Assembly (NCBI GenBank): GCA_946221915.1
Contig: CAMIKG010000057.1
Coordinates: 1 to 28,732 of the forward strand
Reading direction: 5' to 3'
Source of the DNA: an uncultured Erwinia sp.
GTDB lineage: Bacteria > Pseudomonadota > Gammaproteobacteria > Enterobacterales > Enterobacteriaceae
Length of the DNA: 28,732 nt
Positions 7,412 to 15,107 of the stretch are shown here, one piece after another (position 1 is the first letter of the stretch; every line of letters begins with the position of its first letter). Both the position numbers and the translations under genes were made by a program. Under the pieces are notes generated by a model that did no database searches, was not told the DNA's origin, and worked only from the letters and a program-made list of their open reading frames with translations.

Positions 7412-8902
7412 TTAGCCCACGCTGTGTTCCAGACTGATAGCCAGCAGTTTTTGCGCTTCGACAGCGAATTCCAGCGGCAGCTCGGAGAAGACGTCTTTAC
7501 AGAAACCGTTCACAATCATGGAGATGGCGTCATCTTCGCTGATGCCACGCTGCAGACAGTAGAACAGCTGATCTTCACCAATACGTGAGGTGGTCGCTTC
7601 ATGCTCCAGCTGCGCGGTGTTGTTGCGCACTTCCACGTACGGGAACGTGTGCGCGCCGCACTCGGCGCCAATCAGCATCGAGTCACACTGGGTGAAGTTA
7701 CGCGCATTGGTCGCGGTCGGCATCACTTTCACCAGACCACGGTAAGTGTTCTGGCTTTTACCCGCCGAAATCCCTTTCGAGATAATGGTGGACTTGGTGT
7801 TTTTACCGATGTGAATCATCTTGGTGCCGGTATCCGCCTGCTGATGACCGCTGGTCAGCGCAACCGAGAAGAATTCGCCGATAGAGTTGTCACCGCGCAG
7901 GATCACGCTCGGATACTTCCAGGTGATCGCCGAACCGGTTTCCGACTGCGTCCAGGACATTTTGCTGTTCTCACCTTCGCACAGCGCACGCTTGGTGACG
8001 AAGTTGAGGATACCGCCTTCTGCTTCACCGCCGGAGAACCAGTTCTGTACGGTGGAGTATTTCACTTCAGCGTTTTTGTGGATGATCACTTCCACCACTG
8101 CGGCGTGCAGCTGGTAGGTATCACGCACTGGCGCGGAGCAGCCTTCGATGTAGCTGACGTAGCTGTCTTCATCGGCAATCAGGATGGTACGCTCGAACTG
8201 ACCGGTTTTCGCCGCGTTAATGCGGAAATAGGTGGACAGCTCCATCGGGCAGCGCACACCTTTAGGGATATAAACAAAAGTGCCGTCTGACGCTACCGCT
8301 GAGTTGAGCGCAGCAAAGAAGTTGTCGTTGGCCGGCACCACGGTGCCGAGATATTTCTTCACCAGCTCAGGATGTTCGTGGATAGCTTCGCCGAACGAAC
8401 AGAAGATGATGCCCTCTTTCGCCAGCTTGTCACGGTAGGTGGTGGAAACGGAGACGGAGTCAAAAATAGCGTCAACCGCCACTTCCTGACCTTCGCGCAC
8501 CGGTACGCCCAGTTGCTTAAACGCTTCTTCCACTTCCTGCGTCAGGTAGTTTGGTTCTGCACCTGAAGCCTGCACCGCACCCGGCTCAGAGGCGCAGGTG
8601 TCGTCGCAGTTGCCGCAGGACGGCGCTGAGTAGTAGCTGTAATCCTGGTAATCCAGAGATTTATAGTTCGCTTTCAGCCAGTGTGGTTCTTCCATCTGCA
8701 GCCAGGCTTCATAGGCTTTCAGACGGAACTCCAGCATCCACTCAGGTTCGTTACGTTTGGCAGAAATCGCGCGCACCACCTCTTCGCTGAGGCCGCGCGC
8801 CATTTCGTCGGTTTCCAGGTTGGTGAAGAAGCCCTCTTTATAATGCTGATGGCCGCCTTCCCAGATTTGTACATCGTCAGTTGCTTCAGTATTTCGGGAC
8901 AT
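7412..8902 (-). CDS. sufB: Fe-S scaffold complex subunit SufB
   Basis: A 496-residue main scaffold subunit, which receives persulfide from SufE and carries the nascent cluster. It starts MSRNTEATDDVQIWEGG, matching E. coli (495 residues), so the upstream in-frame ATG at 8938 is rejected. The N-terminal cysteine cluster APSCGNCDDTC, the RCPMELSTYFRIN segment and the C-terminal TQCDSMLIGAECGAHTFPY with the cysteine involved in cluster assembly are all present. It begins eight bases after the sufA stop with a weak ribosome-binding site, so coupling to sufA is likely. Confidence 0.98.
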   Translation of the reverse strand: MSRNTEATDDVQIWEGGHQHYKEGFFTNLETDEMARGLSEEVVRAISAKRNEPEWMLEFRLKAYEAWLQMEEPHWLKANYKSLDYQDYSYYSAPSCGNCDDTCASEPGAVQASGAEPNYLTQEVEEAFKQLGVPVREGQEVAVDAIFDSVSVSTTYRDKLAKEGIIFCSFGEAIHEHPELVKKYLGTVVPANDNFFAALNSAVASDGTFVYIPKGVRCPMELSTYFRINAAKTGQFERTILIADEDSYVSYIEGCSAPVRDTYQLHAAVVEVIIHKNAEVKYSTVQNWFSGGEAEGGILNFVTKRALCEGENSKMSWTQSETGSAITWKYPSVILRGDNSIGEFFSVALTSGHQQADTGTKMIHIGKNTKSTIISKGISAGKSQNTYRGLVKVMPTATNARNFTQCDSMLIGAECGAHTFPYVEVRNNTAQLEHEATTSRIGEDQLFYCLQRGISEDDAISMIVNGFCKDVFSELPLEFAVEAQKLLAISLEHSVG

Positions 8903-8910
8903 AACAGTGG

Positions 8911-9285
8911 TTACTCTACGCCAAAGCTCTCGCCACAACCGCAGGCGTGTTGAGCTTTCGGGTTATTAAATTTGAACACCTGATTCAGGCCTTCGCGAAC
9001 GAAATCGACTTCGGTGCCGTCGATAAACGGCATGGCCTGCAGCGGCACATAGAGGCTGGCGCCATCGTGCGAGAAGCACAGATCGTCTTCCGCCGGCTCT
9101 TTAACCAGCTCCATGACATAACCAAAACCCGCGCAGCCAGATTGCTTCACGCCCAGTTTCAGTCCTTTGACATCAGGATCGTCGGACGCCAGCGCAATAA
9201 TCTGTTTTGCTGCGCTATCCGTAAGTGTTAGCCCCTTCCAGATAAAGTCATCCGGTGAGAAGGAAGCAGGATTAGCAGATTGCAT
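8911..9285 (-). CDS. sufA: A-type Fe-S carrier protein SufA
   Basis: A 124-residue HesB/IscA-type carrier that takes clusters from SufBC2D to apo-proteins. The three cluster-ligand cysteines are Cys51 (KQSGCAGFGY) and Cys115 and Cys117 (HACGCGESF). It is the first gene of the suf operon. The start has GAGGTAC upstream. A promoter with an IscR-like site and a weaker Fur-like site lies at 9331-9380. Confidence 0.97.
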   Translation of the reverse strand: MQSANPASFSPDDFIWKGLTLTDSAAKQIIALASDDPDVKGLKLGVKQSGCAGFGYVMELVKEPAEDDLCFSHDGASLYVPLQAMPFIDGTEVDFVREGLNQVFKFNNPKAQHACGCGESFGVE

Positions 9286-9330
9286 AAAAAGTACCTCGCG
9301 ATGCGATAGCCCTTCCGGGCTAATATCCCT

Positions 9331-9358
9331 ATGTTAGTGATAATGTCTATAGCTTCAA
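9331..9358 (-). promoter_or_regulatory. Candidate suf operon promoter
   Basis: On the minus strand, TTGAAG (plus-strand 9353-9358), a 16-bp spacer and TAACAT (plus-strand 9331-9336) form a modest sigma-70 promoter about 45 bp upstream of the sufA ATG. The IscR-like site overlaps the -35 and the Fur-like site lies in the spacer, an arrangement like that of E. coli sufA. Confidence 0.5.
9338..9352. promoter_or_regulatory. Candidate Fur box at the suf promoter
   Basis: TGATAATGTCTATAG matches 10 of 14 positions of the 7-1-7 Fur motif TGATAAT-N-ATTATCA. It lies in the candidate suf promoter spacer, where Fur-Fe2+ would block transcription under iron sufficiency. It is weaker than the Fur boxes at 9645 and 11257. 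Confidence 0.4.
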
Positions 9359-9380
9359 CCTCTTGTTTTGCAGGGATATA
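9355..9380 (+). promoter_or_regulatory. Candidate IscR type-2 site of the suf operon
   Basis: The 26 bases fit the type-2 IscR pattern (AWARCCCYTSNGTTTGMNGKKKTKWA, recalled) at about 19 positions, including the ACC, TTTG and GGG-TATA cores. It overlaps the -35 of the candidate suf promoter. Apo-IscR activates suf in E. coli when Fe-S clusters are scarce. Confidence 0.6.
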
Positions 9381-9644
9381 GCCTGAAGGCGCTTTTTCGT
9401 ACCTGTTTATTAAGGATAGACCCTGTAAAAAGGTTTGCCTTGTGCGCCACCGCTGGCCCTGACAGCGCTATAAACCGTTAAAAAACAACACAAAATTTGT
9501 TAACGAAAAGTGACAAGCGGCGAGAATACTCTTTTTTTTCATTTATTCCGCCTGACCTATCGTTAATACCAATTTTATTAACAGGCAGCATTTATCGATA
9601 AAATTGTCACTTGTTTATCCAGCCCATTCCGTTCATTATATTTT
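9381..9644. other. Divergent control region between suf and an unknown gene
   Basis: No gene is seen here. It is AT-rich and holds three dyads: GTTAATA/TATTAAC (9562-9582, seven-base loop), the perfect palindrome TTTATCGATAAA (9591-9602), and a long-range inverted pair AAGTGACAA (9508-9516)/TTGTCACTT (9604-9612). E. coli has OxyR and IHF sites in this part of the suf control region; I could not place either with confidence. Confidence 0.35.
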
Positions 9645-9661
9645 GATAATGATTATCATTA
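9645..9661. promoter_or_regulatory. Fur box upstream of the unknown gene at 9680
   Basis: GATAATGATTATCATTA is a near-consensus Fur operator (GATAATGATAATCATTATC) with clear dyad symmetry, ending 18 bp before the ATG at 9680. A weak promoter (TTGTTT 9611-9616, CATTAT 9634-9639) would place the start point inside the box, so Fur-Fe2+ should repress the gene. Confidence 0.85.
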
Positions 9662-9679
9662 CCGTTATTAGGTGATTGC

Positions 9680-10084
9680 ATGAATGTCTCAATGAGCGCC
9701 TGGCTGCAATATAAAATCGATGAATACAAATTTTCCGTCCGCGACATTACCGTCGATTATTATATGGCGCAGGCCAAACTCAATCGTCCGGATTGCTCTC
9801 TGGAGCAACTGCGCAAATTTAGCGACACCTGTTTAGATATGGCTGAATTATGCCAGTTAAATGGCGATGACCAAAGTTATCTTCACGCTTTGGGCAAATT
9901 ACATCACCGTTTAGTGAGCGAGATGGTTGATACAGAGCGCGATCGCCTGTTTCGTATGCAGGCATGGCAGCTGGCGCGCCACTCGCTAACCCGCCTGTGT
10001 CATCAGCTGGCGCTGAGCGGCGAATGGGATAAGGCAACAGAACTGCAGCACAATTTTGTTAAACACGCTTCGTGGAATTTCTGA
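9680..10084 (+). CDS. Unrecognised small Fur-box-controlled protein
   Basis: A 134-residue soluble, probably all-helical protein; I do not recognise a family. There is no signal peptide or membrane segment. Cysteines are scattered without a CxxC motif, and the sequence is rich in Leu, Gln, His and charged residues. The C-terminal part (LARHSLTRLCHQLALSGEWDKATEL) has a helix-turn-helix-hairpin look, possibly TPR-like. Candidate starts are the ATG at 9680 (GGTGAT upstream) or the ATG four codons later. It takes the place of ydiH in the E. coli order. The strong Fur box immediately upstream and the convergent Fur-box siderophore-binding gene suggest a role in iron limitation, which is inference. 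It is a credible gene by position, regulation and coding-like composition. Confidence 0.75.
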   Translation: MNVSMSAWLQYKIDEYKFSVRDITVDYYMAQAKLNRPDCSLEQLRKFSDTCLDMAELCQLNGDDQSYLHALGKLHHRLVSEMVDTERDRLFRMQAWQLARHSLTRLCHQLALSGEWDKATELQHNFVKHASWNF

Positions 10085-10088
10085 AAGA

Positions 10089-10115
10089 CGGCAGGCGTAA
10101 TAGCCACACCTGCCG
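10089..10115. terminator. Hairpin between convergent genes
   Basis: CGGCAGG/CCTGCCG (10089-10095, 10109-10115), extendable inward with one mismatch, lies in the 37-bp gap between the unknown gene and the binding-protein gene. T runs are short on both sides, so it is a weak bidirectional terminator candidate. Confidence 0.45.
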
Positions 10116-10121
10116 CAGGGT

Positions 10122-11231
10122 TTATTTACTCAGCGAGTAACTCAGCGTAATTGGCTGATCGGGAAGTTGGGTAAAGTCCTTAATAATGGTGTGGTAATCC
10201 GCCGTCGGATCAATATCACTGAATGCCGCCGGATAAATATCTTTCGCCAGAATTTCCATACCAATAATATTGTACGGATGGTTATAGAAGTGATGGTATA
10301 CGCCGTATACCCTGCCCGCTTTCACCGGAGCAATTTGCTGCAGACCATTGCGTGCGATGAGCTTATCAAAAGCGGGCTTAACCTCAGCTGGCGTGACACC
10401 GTAACCAAATGGCAGTACCGCCGGGTTCGGACGTTTTGAGCCACTCATAATATAGACATCGGGTTTCATCGCGATGATTTTTTCCAGCGAGACAAAGCCG
10501 GATCCGCCTGGCAGCAAACTGGAACCAATATTCTCCCCTCCCGCCGCTTCCACCAGCTTGCCCCAGCCATTGTGGCCATGGGTAAAGCAGCAGTTTTCCG
10601 TATTGCCGGCAATCGGTTCGATAAACACGCGTGCTTTAGTCGGCTGTTTGCTGACGCGCTGGGTAATCATCTCCGCACGCTGGTGCCAGAAATCGGTATA
10701 TTGCTGCGCGCGTTGTTCCTGGTTGAGGATCCTGCCCAGCAGCGCCACACTTGGCGCAGTGTTTTTCGCCGGATCAAGTTCATAGTCGACAAACACCACC
10801 GGAATACCCAGGCGATTTAGCGAGGCGATCACCCCGGTCTCTTTCAGCGCGGCTTTGGCGCGCAGCTGGGCGATCATCAGATCCGGTTTTTTAGCAATAA
10901 CGCTCTCCAGGTTCACTTCACCGTGATCGTTAAAGCCCATATCGAGGATGTCTGCCGCCTGCGGCCAGGCTTTATTCAGCATCTGCCAGCTCTGCACATC
11001 CTGCTTTTTCGGCAGGTTGTTCCACGCCACTACCCGGCGGAAAGGATTTTCGCGATCCAGCAGCGCCAGCGCGAAGATATCGCGGCCATCCTGCAGGATG
11101 ACATGTTGCGGTTCGTGCTGGAGGGTAATGGACTGGTTGTCCAGGTCGGTAATCTGCAGCGGATAGGTTGTTGCCAGAGCGCTGAACGTGCTCAGCGCGG
11201 CGCCAGCCAGTAATAACCCTTTAATTTTCAC
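10122..11231 (-). CDS. Iron-siderophore-type ABC transporter periplasmic binding protein
   Basis: A 369-residue periplasmic class-III solute-binding protein (FecB/FepB/BtuF fold). Residues 1-20 form a Sec signal peptide ending ALA without a lipobox. Typical features are the N-terminal lobe segment ITDLDNQSITLQHEPQHVIL, the helix-start VNLESVIAKKPDLMIAQ, the linking-helix region about 165-200, GHNGWGKLVEAAGGENI, and VSLEKIIAMKPDVYIMSGS. The start is GTG, supported by AAGGTGAG eight bases upstream. A Fur box overlaps the promoter, so it is probably induced by iron starvation. No permease or ATPase gene is adjacent, so it must use a transporter encoded elsewhere. The ligand could be a ferric siderophore or haem-like chelate and cannot be read from the sequence. 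It is absent from this position in E. coli. Confidence 0.85.
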   Translation of the reverse strand: MKIKGLLLAGAALSTFSALATTYPLQITDLDNQSITLQHEPQHVILQDGRDIFALALLDRENPFRRVVAWNNLPKKQDVQSWQMLNKAWPQAADILDMGFNDHGEVNLESVIAKKPDLMIAQLRAKAALKETGVIASLNRLGIPVVFVDYELDPAKNTAPSVALLGRILNQEQRAQQYTDFWHQRAEMITQRVSKQPTKARVFIEPIAGNTENCCFTHGHNGWGKLVEAAGGENIGSSLLPGGSGFVSLEKIIAMKPDVYIMSGSKRPNPAVLPFGYGVTPAEVKPAFDKLIARNGLQQIAPVKAGRVYGVYHHFYNHPYNIIGMEILAKDIYPAAFSDIDPTADYHTIIKDFTQLPDQPITLSYSLSK

Positions 11232-11256
11232 CTGTTTATCTCACCTTCGTTATAAT

Positions 11257-11275
11257 GATAGTGAGAATTATTATT
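11257..11275. promoter_or_regulatory. Fur box of the siderophore-binding protein gene
   Basis: GATAGTGAGAATTATTATT matches 15 of 19 positions of the Fur consensus. It overlaps the -10 (AATAAT, plus-strand 11267-11272) of a minus-strand promoter whose -35 TTTACA lies at 11290-11295 with a 17-bp spacer. Confidence 0.8.
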
Positions 11276-11405
11276 AGCAAGTAACTCAATGTAAACGCTT
11301 TATCGGTGAGTTAGTTCAACAGTTTGTAAACGAAATTAAAACAACCGACACGTGAGGGCTTGCAGACAGTACAGACCACATATGCCTGCACTGTCATGGC
11401 GATGA

Positions 11406-11831
11406 TTATCCCTGCGCCTGCATCACTGCGGTGGTCAGCCGCGAAGTGCAGCACAGCCGGTTCTGCTGGTCAAAAATCTCGATTTGCCAGACCTGGTGAC
11501 TGCGGCCAAGGTGCAGCGCGCGGCAGACACCGCGCACTTCGCCATCGTGCGCCGAACGGATATGGTTGGCGTTAATTTCCAGCCCGACCACATAGTCATC
11601 TCCGCGCGTGCAGAGATAACCGGCCATCGACCCCAGCGTTTCGGCCAGCACCGCCGAGGCGCCACCATGTAGCAGACCAAACGGCTGGGTGGTGCGCGCA
11701 TCAACCGGCATCACCGCCTCAACGCTCTCGTCATTGAGCGCGGTAAAACGGATGCCGATATGCCCGACCATGCTGCCTGCGCTGCCCTGATTCAGTTGTT
11801 CCACTGTTGCTTCACGTTGCCAGATAGCCAT
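11406..11831 (-). CDS. menI: 1,4-dihydroxy-2-naphthoyl-CoA hydrolase (hotdog thioesterase)
   Basis: A 141-residue cytoplasmic hotdog-fold thioesterase (YdiI/MenI) that releases DHNA from its CoA ester in menaquinone synthesis and acts on other acyl-CoAs. The catalytic Glu64 lies in SAVLAETLGS after the QPFGLLHGG signature, and VVGLEINANHIRSA and HQVWQIEIFDQ match E. coli YdiI. It is slightly longer than the 136-residue E. coli protein through a C-terminal AQG extension and one N-terminal residue. Its ATG directly follows the ydiJ stop codon with no spacer; the GGAGAT site is inside ydiJ. It is therefore translated from a ydiJ-menI message. Confidence 0.95.
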   Translation of the reverse strand: MAIWQREATVEQLNQGSAGSMVGHIGIRFTALNDESVEAVMPVDARTTQPFGLLHGGASAVLAETLGSMAGYLCTRGDDYVVGLEINANHIRSAHDGEVRGVCRALHLGRSHQVWQIEIFDQQNRLCCTSRLTTAVMQAQG

Positions 11832-14800
11832 TTATACGATCTCCAGCAGAGCCTGTAACGGATGACGCATCCCGCTGCCCTCTATACGTTTTACCTGACT
11901 GCGGCACGAGTAGCCGGTCGCCAGACAGCGCTGGCGCGGCAGCTTCTGCAGCGCCTGATGCCACGACAGCTCATAAATCCCCAGCGAATTGTCGAGGTTT
12001 TTGCTCTCGTGACCGTAGGTGCCCGCCATACCGCAGCAGCCGACGCTGATGTTTTCCAGCTTCGCACCGAAGTGGGCAAAAATGCCCTGCCACTGTTTCG
12101 GCGTCGACGGCAGTGCCGTGGCTTCCGTACAGTGGCCAAACAGATACCAGGCTTCGCCGCTGGCTGGCGGCGCGTCGCGGCGCTCCAGCGCGTCCTGCAG
12201 CCACTCATGCACCAGCTGGACATGGAAATCGCCGCGCGCCTCGCCCAGCACCTGGTTGTACTCATCGCGATAGCATAGCACCAGCGCCGGATCGACGCCC
12301 ACCAGCGGCATGCCCAGCTGCGCCACGCGATTAAGGAAACCGGCGGTTTTCTGCGCCGTGCGCGCAAAGCGCTGCAGGAAGCCTTTGATGTGTTGCGCCT
12401 TGCCATTCGGCGAGAATGGCAGCACCACCGGCTGATAACCCAGCTTCTCGATCAGGCGGACGAAATCGGCCACCAGCTGCGCTTCGTAGTAGCTGGTGAA
12501 CGGGTCCTGCACCACCAGCACATGCTTCGCGCGCTGCTCCACACTCAGCTGTTCAAGACTTTCCAGCGTATGCTGGCTGGCGCTGTGCCCGGCCAGCTGC
12601 TGTTTCAGCGTCGGTGCCGAAAGCAGTGGCAAATCCACCATGCCGATATGCTTTTTACTCAGTTCACGCACCCACGGCTGCTTCAGGAAAAAGTTAAAGG
12701 TCTTCGGCGCGCGCGCCATCAGCGGGGCATAGCTCTCCACCGTGGCAACCAGATGGTCACTCAGCGGGCGCAGATAGCGGGTGTGATACAGCTGCAGGAA
12801 GCGCGAACGGAAACCCGGCACATCAATCTTGATCGGGCACTGGGTGGAACAGGCTTTACACGCCAGGCAGCCTGACATTGCCTCTTTGACTTCGTGGGAA
12901 AAGTCGTACTCGCCGCGTCTGGCATACCAGCTGTTGCGCGTGCGCTGAATCAGACCACGCAGGCTGACGCTGTTCTGCGGCAACTGTTTCTCCAGCAGCA
13001 GCGGATCGACGCCCTTCTCTGCCAGCAGACGCAGCCATTCACGCGTCAGCGTCGCACGTCCTTTAGGAGAATGGATACGGTTGCCGGTGATTTTCATCGA
13101 CGGACACATCGGGCTGCGAGCATCAAAGTTAAAGCACAGGCCGTTGCCGTTACACTCCATCGCGCCGCGCCAGTCAGTGCGCACGTTAACCGGGATCTGG
13201 CGATCCCAGCTACCGCGTTTGACCGCATCCACTTTCATCATCGGATCGTCAACGCCCAGCGGTGCACAGATTTTGCCAGGGTTTAAGCGGTTCGCCGGGT
13301 CAAATGCCGCCTTGATACGGCGCAGCTCGTTATATAGCGTCTCGCCAAAGAATGCCGGGCTGTACTCGGCGCGGAAACCCTTGCCGTGCTCTCCCCACAG
13401 CAGGCCGCCGTAGCGCGCCGTCAGCGCCACCACTTCATCGGAGATCTGCTTCATCAGCATCTCCTGCTGCGGATCGCACATGTCCAGTGCCGGACGCACA
13501 TGCAGCACCCCGGCATCAACGTGACCAAACATGCCGTAACTGAGATTATGGCTGTCGAGCAGCGCACGGAATTCAACAATATAGTCCGCCAGATGCTGCG
13601 GCGGTACGGCGGTATCCTCGACAAAAGGAATCGGCTTGGCGCGCCCTTTAGCGTTACCGAGCAGGCCAACCGCTTTTTTGCGCATCGCGTAGATACGTTC
13701 AATACCGTCAACGTCATTACACAGCTGCCAGCCAATCACGCCGCCTTCACCCGCCGCCATCAGCGCATCAAGGCGGTCGCACAGCGTCTCAACCTGGTTG
13801 TCAATCAGCGCCTTATCGTCACCCGCAAATTCGACAATATTCAGCCCAAGCATCTGCTTATCCGGCACATCGGTAATCAGTTCATTGACCGAATGCCAGA
13901 CAATATCTTCGCGCGCCAGATTCAGCACTTTCGAGTCAACCGTTTCCACCGACAGCGCCTGCGCTTCCACCAGGAACGGCGCATTACGCAATGCGGAGTC
14001 AAAGGCGTCATATTTGATATTCACCATGCGCCGCACTTTCGGCAGTGGCGTGATGTCGAGGCGCGCTTCGGCAATAAACGCCAGCGTTCCTTCTGCGCCA
14101 CAGAGGATGCGCGTCAGGTCGACATGCTGCAGGTCATCGCTGATGACATGGCGCAGGTCATAGCCGGTTAAAAAGCGGTTCAGTTTGGGGAATTTGTCGA
14201 TAATCAGATCGCGCTGGTCACGGCAGCTGGCCAGCACGGTCTGGTAAATTTTGCCTTCTGCCGAACTCTCCTGCGCCAGCTCTTCCGCCAGCGCGACAGG
14301 AATTTCACGCGTATCGAGAATATCGCCGCCGAGCAGAACCGCGCGCAGCCCCAGCACGTGATCGGAGGTTTTACCGTAGACCAGTGAGCCCTGACCCGAG
14401 GCGTCGGTATTAATCATCCCGCCCAGGGTGGCGCGGTTACTGGTAGAGAGTTCCGGCGAGAAGAAGTAGCCGTACGGTTTCAGGTAAGCATTGAGCTGAT
14501 CTTTAATCACTCCCGCTTCCACCCGCACCCAGCCCTCTTCGGGATTGATCTCCAGGATACGGTTCATATGGCGCGACATATCCACCACAATGCCCTGGTT
14601 CAGCGACTGACCGTTGGTGCCGGTACCGCCGCCGCGCGGGGTAAACACCAGGCTGGCGAAACGCGCCTCACCGGCAAGGCGCGCTATCAGCGCCACATCG
14701 GCAGTGGAACGCGGGAACAGGACGGCATCGGGTAACAGCTGATAGAGGCTGTTATCAGTTGACATGGTGAGGCGGTCGGCATAACTGGTGGCGGTATCGC

Positions 14801-14885
14801 CGGTAAAGCCTTGTTGCTCTAAAGTTTCCAAAAATGTCAGCACCAGCTGAACGAGACCAGGCGCCTGGGAAATCTGTGGGATCAT
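11832..14885 (-). CDS. ydiJ: FAD-linked D-2-hydroxyglutarate dehydrogenase YdiJ
   Basis: A 1,017-residue multi-domain oxidoreductase, E. coli YdiJ-like, oxidising D-2-hydroxyglutarate. An N-terminal FAD-binding type 4 domain (about 45-270) contains TPRGGGTGTNGQSL. An FAD-oxidase C-terminal domain follows, then cysteine motifs at about 577-600 (ECNGNGLCFNF, SPMCPSMK) and a 4Fe-4S motif SGCLACKACSTQCP at about 671-682. The C-terminal heterodisulfide-reductase-like cysteine region includes VGCCGMAGTYG and TGYSCRSQ. The start at 14885 (MIPQISQAPG) matches E. coli; an upstream in-frame ATG at 14948 gives a basic extension without homologues in memory. The ribosome-binding site is weak. It is the first gene of a two-gene operon with menI and is divergent from ydiK. 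Confidence 0.93.
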   Translation of the reverse strand: MIPQISQAPGLVQLVLTFLETLEQQGFTGDTATSYADRLTMSTDNSLYQLLPDAVLFPRSTADVALIARLAGEARFASLVFTPRGGGTGTNGQSLNQGIVVDMSRHMNRILEINPEEGWVRVEAGVIKDQLNAYLKPYGYFFSPELSTSNRATLGGMINTDASGQGSLVYGKTSDHVLGLRAVLLGGDILDTREIPVALAEELAQESSAEGKIYQTVLASCRDQRDLIIDKFPKLNRFLTGYDLRHVISDDLQHVDLTRILCGAEGTLAFIAEARLDITPLPKVRRMVNIKYDAFDSALRNAPFLVEAQALSVETVDSKVLNLAREDIVWHSVNELITDVPDKQMLGLNIVEFAGDDKALIDNQVETLCDRLDALMAAGEGGVIGWQLCNDVDGIERIYAMRKKAVGLLGNAKGRAKPIPFVEDTAVPPQHLADYIVEFRALLDSHNLSYGMFGHVDAGVLHVRPALDMCDPQQEMLMKQISDEVVALTARYGGLLWGEHGKGFRAEYSPAFFGETLYNELRRIKAAFDPANRLNPGKICAPLGVDDPMMKVDAVKRGSWDRQIPVNVRTDWRGAMECNGNGLCFNFDARSPMCPSMKITGNRIHSPKGRATLTREWLRLLAEKGVDPLLLEKQLPQNSVSLRGLIQRTRNSWYARRGEYDFSHEVKEAMSGCLACKACSTQCPIKIDVPGFRSRFLQLYHTRYLRPLSDHLVATVESYAPLMARAPKTFNFFLKQPWVRELSKKHIGMVDLPLLSAPTLKQQLAGHSASQHTLESLEQLSVEQRAKHVLVVQDPFTSYYEAQLVADFVRLIEKLGYQPVVLPFSPNGKAQHIKGFLQRFARTAQKTAGFLNRVAQLGMPLVGVDPALVLCYRDEYNQVLGEARGDFHVQLVHEWLQDALERRDAPPASGEAWYLFGHCTEATALPSTPKQWQGIFAHFGAKLENISVGCCGMAGTYGHESKNLDNSLGIYELSWHQALQKLPRQRCLATGYSCRSQVKRIEGSGMRHPLQALLEIV

Positions 14886-15107
14886 TATCGGGTGACCAGC
14901 ATGTTGTGCGAAACGTTTGCGTTTTTCTGTAGTTATTCGTTTTATCACATTTTTTTATGACCTGCCGTTTTTTCAGGAAAGGTAAATGGCGTTTTTTTTA
15001 AGGCACTGTCGTAAACGTCATAAATGCATCATCATTAGCGGGTAGCTCTGAGGGCTGAGCTGATGAAAAGCAACTGTGAAGGAATGACCTGAGGTATCAA
15101 CTTTCGT

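Noticed and set aside
13386..14171. 261-codon frame antisense to ydiJ
   Set aside because: Shadow of the ydiJ coding frame with no independent support.
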